A stretch of DNA of 64,000 bases from Platycnemis pennipes. Lineage: Eukaryota > Arthropoda > Insecta > Odonata > Platycnemididae. Numbering within the stretch: position 1 is the stretch's first letter; each line of letters begins with the position of its first letter. The notes under the pieces were generated by a model, which was not told the origin of the DNA, did no database searches, and saw only the letters and a list, made by a program, of their open reading frames with translations. The stretch lies in NCBI GenBank assembly GCA_933228895.1, contig OW121847.1:83493656-83557655 (forward strand), in the 5' to 3' direction. Of the stretch, positions 31,301-43,300 are shown piece by piece. The position numbers and the translations under genes were made by a program.

Positions 31301-34300
31301 TAGTTTGATCCAGATATGGTGCTGTGATGCCGATTTTGTAAGTTCGTTGTTTTTGTGGATGTTATGTAACTAAGGGTGCAACAAAGGGGACCTAAGAAAC
31401 AGAATTAGAAGCTAAGAAGAGACATTGAGATGTTACCAAAAAATTATGGAGAAAAGCATATATATCTCGATAAGGTTTCCTGAACTTAATTCTTCATTGG
31501 TGTTATTTGTGGTTATCTTGGTTAGCACATGAGGGAGGCAACAATGAACCCTAGTAAGTTATGTATGAATTTTCAGGTAGTAGATTTTAGGTGAGCTATA
31601 GCTATGATCTCTCATTTTGCCTGTCTAATCACCTTCGACATTGAAAAATGAAGTGCTAATATTGAAGAAAGTATGTCAAATAAGATGTGATAGTATAACT
31701 TATTAACAGTAACAAAAACTGTAACAAGTTAACCCCACTGTGATTTTCTATTACATGACATTCCTAAAGCCACAACTTCTTGTTTTCTAGCTTAGAAGGA
31801 AGGATATCCCCTGTTAAAGAGTGTCTGTTCCAGATAGAAAGATATTGGAAAAGAGTTTATTTCTAAACGTATTCAGAGGCTTTGCTGTGATAACAAGCAA
31901 GGCAGTAGTAGTTATCTGGATGGCAACTTTCATGATGCAAATATTGCTGAAAGTTGGTGGGTTTTTGATGGATGGAAGAGTTAAGAATTTAGTTGTGAAC
32001 AAATGTTTCGAGATACAAAAATTTGAATGATGAATGAGATATGTGATGTGTAAAAGAGGGATGGGGCCAGGATTTTAAAATCTGGATGAGTTCTTGAAGG
32101 TTATTGGCACTGTTTGTCAGAACAATAAAGATGCCAATGAATCTAAGACTAAGTAGAGGCTCAAGGCTAGCAGCAGATGAAAGGTTTTCTTCCTACAACC
32201 CAAGGAAGCAGAAAGCACGGGCAGAAGGATGGTGCCATCCTTGAGGCCATGTCCATACCCTTGGTGCCGAAAAAAATTTGTGGCTTTGGAAAACCTTCAC
32301 CATGATGACCAAAGGCATTGTTAAGGTCGACTCTCAAAAATACATTTGGAAGATACACCCATGAAAAATAAATGGGAAAAAAGTGCTGATATACCAATTA
32401 AAGAAATACATTGCCAAACAATGGTAGATTAATGGCAAAGCAAGGTGATGTTGGGTTACCATATGCGGACAGGGGGGCATGGACCCTCTATTATTATGTT
32501 TAGTTATCTAATGGTTAAGTAAGGGTTAGATGGACATTAAATTCTTACCCAACCCTTGCATATGATGCCTTTCTTCTACTTGATTTATCTCCTGCCTCCT
32601 TTTATTTTATGCAAACTTCTTGTATTTATGCTCTCCTGTTCTCTTTCTCCCTCCATCCTGCTTACCCAACATTTTTCTACACTATCATATCCTTCAAAAA
32701 ACACTCATCCTGTATTACATGCTCCATGCAGCACATGACTGGAAGGTGAGACCCTTGGCCACAGCAGCACAACCAGCCAGTTGGGAATAGTCATGCTCCT
32801 ATCCTTCAATCGAGACCCATAACTGAGAGCTGGTTGGCACTGATAGGTCAGCAGCGCAACCATAACCATTACAACCATACTGACAACAATTTTTGTGTGA
32901 AACGGTCTTAACCCCCCTCCCTATCACTACCAATCTAGTTTTCCATCTGATATTCTCACTAGTGCTTTCTGCACCATGTATGAATTTCAGATAAGTCTTC
33001 TGTCTTCCTAATCAACTCTTATACTCTGCATATTTCCAATAAATTTTCCTCCTTCACTCTATTGAAAGCTTTTTTGAAATCAACAAAAAATGCAAATAGA
33101 TACGTCTAATTATATTCTATGTTACTACCCTATGAAAAAAAACTTGAAAATTTCAACAGTGATTTGGGCCAACAGTTATTTCCAAGAGTTACTGTGTAGA
33201 TATTCAACAGTAATTTAGGCCAACTGTTGAATTTCAACAGTAACTGTTGAAATCTAACAGTTTTTTTCACAAAGAGTACCTACCAATACTCATTGCTGCA
33301 ATCGCATCCTGAAATGTTAACAGAGGTAAAATGGTTTACATCTCATGCTTCAAAATAAAAGTATTCTACTTGTTAAATTTAATGTTTAATCTATTGAACA
33401 CCTTTGGGATTTTAATCTCATAGATATTTTGAGTGCAAATCTTTCTTGGGACATCAATCAAATGATATTCTATATAGGGTCATTCCACACCAGTTCATCC
33501 AGGCCATGACACCCACAGACTCAGATTTCGATTAAATTTGGTATGATTTATCTTTTCATGTAAATAAGAAAGAATCCAAAGTTTTTCTTCTCTATCTCAA
33601 CTCATTTTGTTTTTACAGCCATTTAAAGTGTAGGTGAATCTGCATTTTTTCCATCCCCGAGGACTCTGTGCGCACTTGTACCTCCAGAGGAAAAACACTT
33701 GTATGCGTCTTATTTATCACTCAATTGTATTAAAAATTTGCCGTTTCATCAAAGAAACCATGAAGATTCCAGAAAAAAATGAGTTATATTCTCAAAGGTA
33801 TCATACATTATGAAAACACTTTCGTTTCCTAAGATTTAAGAAAATTTCTTATCCAAAACATGGTTGCACAAAAAATTTAATATCTACCAAAGGCAGTGTG
33901 TTTATAAAGCAAAACTATTTTTTCTCATAATCCTAAAGATATTTCCCACCTCTGAAAATAAAACTCATGGCTTTTTGTGTTCTTTTTGAGATAAAAAATG
34001 TTAAATAAAATAAAATGTGCATTTCACTTTTCTGATAATCAGCATCAGACCTACCTACAATTAGTTAAAAGAAAAAAAGCAATAGTTGTCTTAATATTTT
34101 TATCAGAATTTCATGATAAATTAGTAAGAAGACTTGTACTGTCGAATTTTTGGAAACACAGGTCCAGTTTGACCACTAACTACATAGTTACAAAATAAAG
34201 TGAAACTAATCTAGAGAATTTTAAGTGTTAAGATATTTCTACTTACCTTCATTGCAGGAGAGCAGTGGTAAAAAGATCTCAAATTGGGATATTAAATGAA

Positions 34301-37300
34301 TGGGACTTAGGTTTCTGAAATTTGTATAAATATATATAAATTAAAATGTATAGTCTCTCTGTCAAAGAACATCTAGTCCACTCATTAAAATACAGCCTAT
34401 AATCACTTTATTTTCTTTGTAGTAATGGCATCATTACGTGTTTGAAAGAAGCACTAAAAAATTCAGGGTACAATTAAATCTGGAATGAAACAATTTAGCA
34501 GCAATAAGCTAAATTTAGGTCAAAGTGAGAAATACATAAATATTTTTCACCACCGGAGCATGTAATTTGCGATTTTTGCACCACTCTCCCTTGAGTTTAT
34601 TTACCACTTTTCATGGTCCCTACTGATAGGCCTATAATTTGTTGTAACCCCAGTGATATTTTACTTTTTTAGCAGTAGATTGATTTTGCTCATATTTAAT
34701 TGTCTAGGAAATGTGTCCCTCTAAAATGAAATTTTAAAGAAGTACACTGTTACATATATCCACTAAAAATGGCAGAAATAATTTTGTGTGGAATGTCACT
34801 ATTACCACATTAAGTTTTGTTGCTACTGGTTGTACCTATTTTTAGAATATCTAGGGTATTAGTGGTAGAGGATAAGAGAAGTCGAGTGATGAGCTGATGT
34901 TAAAGGATCAGTATCATTTTTAAGGTTCTCTATTGTAATAGGGTTTGTTGATGAGGCTATTTTTTCAGAAGTTTCAGTGAAGTAGTTTTTCAGAATATTA
35001 GTAACTTAAAAAAGGTTAGATGCAGTGTGTCTAGCACTTTATAAATTTATGTTGGACTGCCTCTGTTGTTTTGCTCTACGGATGTCTGTTGATGATGTTC
35101 CGTGTAGTTTTAGTGATATTTGAGGACTTAGCTATAAGATTGCCATAGTAATTTGTTTTAACAGCTTTTACTACTCGTTTTGGATTTGTATAAAGACATT
35201 TATAGGAAGTTTTAAATTTAATATCCTGGTTTTATGAAGGTAGAACACTCTTTCCCTTGCCTACTTATTTCTTTGTTATTAGGGGTTATCCATTGATGAA
35301 AATCCATTGTTTTGTCTGGGAAATTATGTTCAAAATAATGCTTGATTTATTTAAAAAGGAATTCATTTTGTCCTCAAAAGCAATGATGATTAAATATGCC
35401 AAGTTTCATTTCATTATTGGTAGCATAATAATTGCACGTGATATCATCATGATAGTTTATTTTAAAAGCCAAATAATAATTTTTGCCTGTGTACTTGAAT
35501 ACTAAGGTGAGATTCACTTCAGTTGCCATGTGGGCATCTTTGAATGTTCTTGTTACCTTATTATTAGTTGGACACATATTGAAGGATTTAAGGAGAGAAT
35601 TTAGGAATTTATCAATAGTCTACTTTTATGCGTAGTATGTAATATGACCCTTGTTTTTTTAATTTATTGCCACATGTTGCTTCCAGCCGGGACCTCAAAA
35701 GCAATGCACCTGATGTTGTTAGTTCTATAAAATTCAGCACACCTAAGGAAGGGATTATAGGAAAAAATGTTTCTAGAGAAGTGTCAGCTGAGCAATTCGC
35801 TGCTTTAGAAGAGCAAGTTTTGCTGTTGCAAGCAGAGATATCAAAAATATTAAGTGCTCAGTTGTTAAATCCACTGCAGGGTAAGTGGTTTATGTATTAA
35901 TATATTTACTTGTCTGCATGCAATATAAAGTTTCAAGTTTGATCCATTAAAATTGTGGACACTAAATAGTTGATTGCGTGGACCTAAATATGCATGATTT
36001 CTTACCCTCTCTCAAAATTATATGTTGAAATTTAGGTAGTCAGTGTGGATGTTTTACCTTTTCAGTGTGCATCAAGTTATTATGATTTCCTATGCGTTGT
36101 TGTATTTAGACAGCTGGTAATGAAAATTGACTTTCTAATGCTAATGTAGCTTATATATTTGACAAATTCGTATAAACTTTTCCTGGAGCTCCTTCTGTAA
36201 TTGATGCTGTTTTACGTGATCTTTGAAGTCATGTTAAATTATTTGGGGGTAATCTGGTAATCTATAGGAATTCTTGCTTTTTCTTTTTGCAATTAGTGTT
36301 ACAGCGAACTTAATCATCCTTTCCTTTGATAAACATGCAGAAGTCTTGATGAGTGGATGAAATGGTGATTTTTATTACAGTTGACCAAGTGTGGAAAAGG
36401 AAGAGCAACTCAATGGGTCAAATATAGCAGTGGCTGTTTCAGTATATACCTATTGGTATAAGTTCAGATCGTATGGTATGGCTAAAATGGTTTCCTTGAA
36501 CCTAAATTAGCCTTAGTGCAAAATGTCTACATGTAAAATAGCTTTGAAACTGCTTTATTATAAATTCTTTAGATACCTTGCTTATTAATTTAGAATGCTA
36601 GTTCTTTCATAAACCTCTTATTCTTCGTACATCAAATGAGATTATCAAAGGTATACGTTAAATGAGATTAAAAACAGAACTTGGGTTATATTTTAGTTTA
36701 CTGATTATCTATTCCAATGACAAATGGAATTTCACTTATTTATTTTATAGCTTTTATAAATTTTAATTGTTCTATGATTATTGGTCTTTAATTCCCAAAC
36801 ATAACCACGTGTAGTAGGCTCTCGATTATCCAAGGAGGAAGGAAATAATTTTCTGGGATAGTTGAAATCCTGGTTAATCAATGTCTCACTCAAAAAATCA
36901 ATCCGAGGGTCTTTGTATTCAGAATCCCAGGTAGTGGTGACGACTCCTGGGAGCCAGCCGCTGAACCACGAACACTGTAGATTTCCCAGCGCAGCAACAC
37001 TTCTTCCCCTTCCCAATCTCCTTTTTCTGACCATCAAAACCACACACCCCACTCCTCATCCACCCCCTCCCTTGGTCTCCACCAGGCCTGGTGACAGGAT
37101 TCTCGGGCCCCTGGGCAACAGTGGTCTAGGCCCCCTAAATCCCAGTAAACCTTCCCTCACTCAATTTAGACCAGGACTGCAAACTTTCAGGTTATTTTAT
37201 AACCAAGACTTGCCTGATTATCAGCTTTTTCTGCAGAAGAAACTTTCACACTGTCATACATGATCTTTGGATTTACTATAAATTGTACTTTTTATGTAAA

Positions 37301-40300
37301 ATAAACACATGTCAGTGGAAAGGGATGGGGAAACAATTTCAAAATGAAAACTTTTTGACGGTGCAACACATCTTACACTTTCATTTTGCAGTTATCAAAA
37401 CTAGGACTTACTTGAACTTGAACATTTTATAAAAAGTCATAAAAAAACGTAATTTTTCTTTTTTTAACAATTGGCGTATCCACAATCACTCCCATCTTTT
37501 CAGAGATATGGAGATAATCATATCACACCCAAATTAAAATGAATGCAAAGAGTATTAACTTCTACTAAGCTTTCCTTTCACTACAACTCTCTCAATCAAA
37601 CATAAAAGCAGGGAGTGAGTAAAAATAATGTAAGTTAAGGGTTTTGACGAGCAGAATATATTTTGTTGTGCCTCAATATTAAGCTATTTTCGATAATTAT
37701 TTCCTTCCTGTGTGCATAATTCAAGTGAAGTAGAAACTAGTTTTCCTAGATGAATACAGTCTAATGTGACATATAAATTAGGGATATGCATATTGTAACA
37801 CAGGGAGAATGAAAGATTTTAGTAGATTTTCTCGTTCAACAACCAAAAGCTCCGTGGTGTCCAAAATGTACCTTTCTGCATGAACCTCTTGGTAGGGTTA
37901 AAGGCTTGGACTGCTGGGGCGAATGGGAAAAGAAATGAAAATAAGTCCTTAATAATGTCCCTCTGGAATGTAAAATAATGTTTCATGTGAAAAATACAGG
38001 AATTTTAAGGCTTTGAGGGTGTCAATGAGAATTTTACTTTGGAGAGGAGAAACCTTGAACGCGATTTCGCGTACACTTACAGAACTATATATTTCTATAT
38101 CCCCATGATTTTATATGTGTAGAGCCGGTGGAGATCGATTGCAATGCACACATATTAAAAAAGGCGAATACGAAGCGTTATGCTCCTTATGGCTTGAAAA
38201 AACTAGAATTGTACTGTCAGCAGTATGAATGAAACAAAACTGGTCACTGGCGACAGAGCAGTGACTGCTTCTGGAAAATCGAGCAGTCATTTATCTGTCA
38301 AGCAGGGTCTGCTATCAAGGCTCTAGTAATTACTATGCACTTCATAGAATTTACAGTTTTAGGAATAAGACAATTCTCTGAGTATATTCCAAAACATGAT
38401 CACAAAAGGAATTGTTCCTGGCTGGCCACGTAAGGATTGCCCGCTGGATGGAAACAGTATAACCACTGGCCATTGAAGGACATGGCAGCTGAGAAGAGGG
38501 GAAATTTACATTGGTTATGTTGGGAATATATTCAGTTCCAGGAAAAAGTGGCTGCTTATCACGTTCAGCGTTGGCATTTTCAAAAAATGCCAACAGGGCC
38601 TAATTTTTTTAAAAAGTGTTATGACTTCGAATATCCTTTAGAAATATAGTAATTCTTTATACATATTATTTTTTGCCGTTTTTTTCTAAAAATCCTGAAT
38701 TTTTTTGTAGTGGTCTTAAGGGACTGCCATGGCAACCACGGTAACCGTTGGTCCTCTGTTGCTGGGGCGGTCCAGGTCATGGGACCGCCATGATGGACAA
38801 CTATTTCATTCACGTTGACTCATTCATTCGATATGAATGAGTCAACGTGAATTGCAAGCATTCATTCATTCGATATGAATGAATGCTTGCATTTGTAACA
38901 TTTGTGCAGCCTATTTCTTTGCTCACACATGTCTCAAGTGTCATCCAAGGCACCTTGCCAACACCCTACCCTTTCATTGAGCCCTACCCACTTCAGCTGA
39001 CTCGTATACCTTGTTTCTTTTACTTTGTGGTATGCAATCATAACGGCCTTACTTAGTAATCAAAAGATAAGATTTTGTATTCCCTTTGCATACAATTAAT
39101 GGGGTTGTGGAATATAACTGCTGCAACATTTTAATGAATCTATTGCCCTCATCTTCGAAATAATAGATACTTTAACCGAATATAGATTCGATCCGGTTAG
39201 AGATACTTTATACACACTAATGTTTAGATGTTTTCGGTGATGAAGACTTTGAATACTTAAATTCCTTTCTTTTTCAACGGTGCAATTAAGTGCCAAAGTG
39301 AATAATCGGCAATCCAGGCTACGCTCCTTGGAACCCACTATGAAGGAGGAAATAAAGAGATTTATTGGCATTGTTGGGTGTATGGGTATTGTTGATTTAC
39401 CAACAATTCGCCACTACTGGTGTAAAAGAAGGCTTTTTGGTGTCAGAATCCTTTCGAGTGTTATGTCGCGCAATTGATTTGAAAACATACGAAGGATGTG
39501 GCACTATAGCAATAATGAAGAGTGCTCGGATGGGAATAGATGTAACAAAATGGAGCCCCTAATGAAATCCCTCATTTAAATGTGGCAAAAATTCTTTACT
39601 TCTGGGAAATATTTTGTGTGGACGAGACTAGTGTCTTCCAGGGGGGACATCTTAAAATTGAGCAATATAAGTATCCCACAAAAAACCCATAAGTATGGAA
39701 TAACATTTTCAAGTTATGCTCTGATAAAGAGTACACAAAGAGAATGAAAATGTACTGTGGTAAAGAGCAAGATGCAAGTGTTTCCATTCCAACTAAAATA
39801 GTTATTAAATTATCAGAAAATTCACTAAAATCAGGGCGAAACGTAATTACTGATAATTACCATACCAACAGAAATAGCAAATGCTCCACTCGACAAAAAG
39901 ACTCACCTCTTTGGGACACTCTGCTGTAACAGACGAAAAAATCAGCAAGATGTGATACAAAAAAAGTTGAAAGCTGGGGAGATTGTTGTGAAAGAAAACA
40001 GCAGAAGAATACTGTAATGAAAAGAACTTCGTTACAAGTATTTTTCTTTGGTTTGTTAATTTCCCACGTGTGAAGTTTAAATTGCGAACCTCGAGTGCAG
40101 CAACATGGTGTAAATAGTTACCGAAGTCCCCGATGTGGGTGCATGTGTTTTGTGCGTGAGGCGGATGTTTTTGGAAGAAGAGGGGAACAGCGCGAGCAGG
40201 GGAGAAGAGAGGAGGCAGTCGGTCGAGGCTGATCAAAGTGGGCACGGCCGGACGAACGGAGTTGGACTTGGACAGAGGTCCGGTGTGCTATTCGGAAGGA

Positions 40301-43300
40301 AGAGTGCCATGCTGCTGAGAGAGTGGCGACATTATTTTTTTGTTGTAAATTGTACTGTCACCTTTCGCGGAGAAACTGTTGTTGTATTTAGCGAGGTGGA
40401 GAGTTAGGAACCGCTACATTGCGGTTTCACATCATTAAAGCTATAGGATTCTGATATGCACAGATGCTCTCCAATCAATTGCTGCCAATCAGGTCATCAA
40501 CTCTCATTCCTGAATTGGAAATTATGCTGACATCAAAACTAGGGAAACGGCTGGCATATAAATCAGCATACTTTCACTGGGAGGTTATGTAGCAATCCAG
40601 TTATAGTATCCAGTAAGATATGCGAGATGAATTGATTCTATCCACCAAGCATAAGGACGAAATGGCAACTGTGAAAAAGCCCTTATTGTGTACAATAAAG
40701 GGAAAAGTTAAATCGATATGTCCGATCAGCTTTCAAGCTATGGATCGGCTTTGAGGAAAACATTACAGTGGTACCACAAAATAGCAATTGAACTAATACT
40801 GTGAAACGTGTGTACAAGCGTAGAAAATGCACACTTTTTGTTTAAAAAAATCAATGATGACTAAATGGCCGTAATTGTATTTAGGGAAGTTTAAATTGAC
40901 CAGTTATTGTTTGCTGGTGAGAAAGAGGCTGAGGACGATGAGTCTGGGACTCCATTGAACAAAAGAAAGAAAAGCACTCCCCGCTCCCTAAAAAAAAGAA
41001 GCAAGGACCATGACATAAAGTACAAAAAAATTGTAAGGTTTGTTATGATAAGAAAAAAATGGTATCCTGAATAGAAACAACCTGCCTAAAGTCATTATAC
41101 TCGTATATTGCGAAGACTGCGAAGGAAATCCACACTTTTGCATTGATTGTTTTGCTGTATACCTACCATAAAAAGTAATTTTCATCTAGTAAGGCTTACT
41201 GTAATATAAAATGTTTGTGCAGTGTTAGTGTTTTTAGTAGAGAACTGTGCTCTAGAGGATAAAACATTTTGTGAAAGCAATGAAATTGAATTTTTATAAT
41301 TTCTATTACGCTGACAAAAAAACTTGAAGTTTTTACAATTTTTTTAATTGATTCCCGCACCTCTGCTGTCCGTGATGCTCCTTGGGGCCATAGTGGTCTA
41401 ATCGTACCGTGTTACATGTTATAGTAGCGGTCCTCCGGCCTTGGCAGCGATTATCTGTGAAAAATGCTTGGCGGTCCCATCGGACCGTCGTGGCCACCCT
41501 GGAATATTTCACGGCAGTCCATATGAACTGCCATGGTGCTTAACGTGTTATGGAGTTGGCCGTTTAGGCAGGCTTCTCTGTACTTGTAAGGAGTGTCAAA
41601 GTTTCCAATCAAGCTCGTTAAGAAATGACTAGAATTGATTGAGTTGCTTGGTAGTGAACATAATGCTTGAAGGGATGGGAATAAGGATCATTGCTCATCA
41701 TCCTCCATGTAGTCCTTGGTTTGAAATATGTCCGTAAATCCAGAAATTTTTTAATAATGTCACTCAAAAAAGGTAGTGAAAATTGCTGTTTAAGATGCTT
41801 ATTTTTATATTTTAATCACATGCATAGGAAAATAAGCTCTGCATTTCATCCATGGTGCAATCAAATGCATTTGTGATTTCCTGAATTGAAATCATGCATG
41901 ACTAAATCGTAGAGCAAGCATGTTTTCATATTGAATGAACTCACTATTCAAAGTGTCACTAAACATATTTTCTAGTAATGCTTTTATGTCGTCAATATCT
42001 TTTATTTCAGTGTCATAATTAATGTGTATTCATAGAAAATGTATGCCGCATTTCAGATCCAAACGCAGAAGATAGGCAAAAAGGCATGCAAATAGAAATG
42101 GATATTCAGAAAAGTCCTCGTAGACACTCTGCATCAGCTGTTGCTACCACCATTGGGTCCTCAGAACCTCCTCCTCCCCCACCTCCACCCCCACCTCCGC
42201 CTCCACCACCCATGCCAACGTTTTCTTTTTCTCCGAAACCTTTAACTCGCAGTCAGTCACTCACTGATCAGATACATCAGCACTCAAAGAAGCAAAATAA
42301 TGAGCAAGGCAAACGCTACTGTTCAACTTTGCCACGCAATATGAGTGATGTCTTGAAGGATTTGGGAACCGTTAAATTGAGGCATGTGGAACGGTAAGTT
42401 GTGTTTATTGCTGTCATTTCTGTTTGTTAGGGAATTGCTCATGTAATCTTCTGTTCCAGTGGGTTTTAATTTGGTGGTTTACCTGCTTTTATTGCTTATA
42501 TATCCTCAATGCTTTGTGTAGATTTTTTGCTTTTTTGGGCTCTCTTTGAATTTAGAGGATACCAATGTATCATATAACCTGCATGTTTTGTGGATATTTG
42601 TCAAAGTAAGATAGCTTATAACATGGTTGCCTTTGATGTTAGTTTCTTTTGACGCAAGATACTTTGGTGTAGAAAATGGAACTATGTGGATAATAGTGAT
42701 GATTATGATGTGGAAAATTTTTAATTGTCATTGCTAATGGAAAGATTATCGTTCATTTTCATTCAGTTATTTATGTTCAGAAGTGTGTAGATGCTATTTC
42801 CTCCATAAACTATGAAATGGTTAACTTTAATGACGGCATTGATGAATGTTGGTACTTCAAGGAGGAGGATGAGCAAATATCCTTCTCCGTGTCATTATCT
42901 ATATGCTTGTTGTGATTACTAAACATGACTAATGTTGTATGAGGCAAATTCACCAGTGAGCCTAGAGTGTTTTTGTTACTTAACATTTTAAATACACTTA
43001 AAACTATGCTACTTATTTTTGTTAAAATTGACAGAAAGTAGCAATAAAAGCGGCTTCTTTTTACTCTCCTGTGAGTCTTTGTATTTAGTTAAAAAAAATT
43101 TTTACCTCGAAAATTGTGAAGAATATTTTATGTTTATTTCTTCATGCTTGCATTCATATTAGGAGCTTTGTATTGATTGTGTATCATGCATTTATTGTTC
43201 AAGAAGACTATTTTATTACTGAACATATTTGAATCTTAGTTCATTTTGCTTTTACCTTTTTGCCAGTTATGATGCATTTTAAAAATTATCTCACTGTAAC

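Larger units (their letters stand above)
29627..31472 (+). mobile_element. Ty1/copia LTR retrotransposon, internally deleted, AGGTT duplication
   Basis: The 5' LTR (29627-29920) and 3' LTR (31252-31472) are recognisably the same sequence (TTGAAGTTATAAAGTAAT start, AAAGCATATATATCTC near the end). A 5-base duplication AGGTT lies at 29622-29626 and 31473-31477. A primer-binding site follows the 5' LTR and a purine tract (AACAAGGGAAAG) precedes the 3' LTR. Gag, protease and integrase are missing: sequence passes from primer site to RT within a few bases. Inactive. Confidence 0.88.
28783..35686 (+). other. MTFR-like intron 2
   Basis: GTAAGG at 28783 to TTCCAG at 35686. Holds a PIF-type MITE, a copia element, a LINE scrap, a short tandem repeat and a 1.3-kb repeat with GGTCATTCC ends. 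The remaining stretches (31478-33030 and 34801-35686) show nothing I recognise. Confidence 0.8.
38716..41543 (+). mobile_element. second piggyBac element, TTAA to TTAA
   Basis: TTAA at 38716-38719 followed by GGGACTGCCATGGCAACC, and CCATGGTGC before TTAA at 41540-41543. Both ends carry a CCATGGCA-type motif, and there is further subterminal similarity (GGACCG..GGTCC stretches at 38745-38800 and 41425-41510). The transposase remnant is on the + strand. The twin hairpin at 38808-38891 and a GC-rich insert near 40080-40440 lie inside. Confidence 0.7.
35881..42056 (+). other. MTFR-like intron 3
   Basis: GTAAGT at 35881 to TTTCAG at 42056. 35881-38715 shows only a pogo-like terminus (GGCTCTCGATTATCC near 36818) and a GC-richer stretch at 36940-37140 of unknown kind. 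38716-41543 is a piggyBac copy. The rest is unremarkable. Confidence 0.75.

Noticed and set aside
32167..32397. 76-codon frame on the - strand
   Set aside because: Superficially LINE-like (RVDLNNAFG), but no consistent RT block order was found.
36862..37263. 133-codon frame on the + strand with proline-rich middle
   Set aside because: Low-complexity translation of a C-rich stretch next to a pogo-like terminus; no family.
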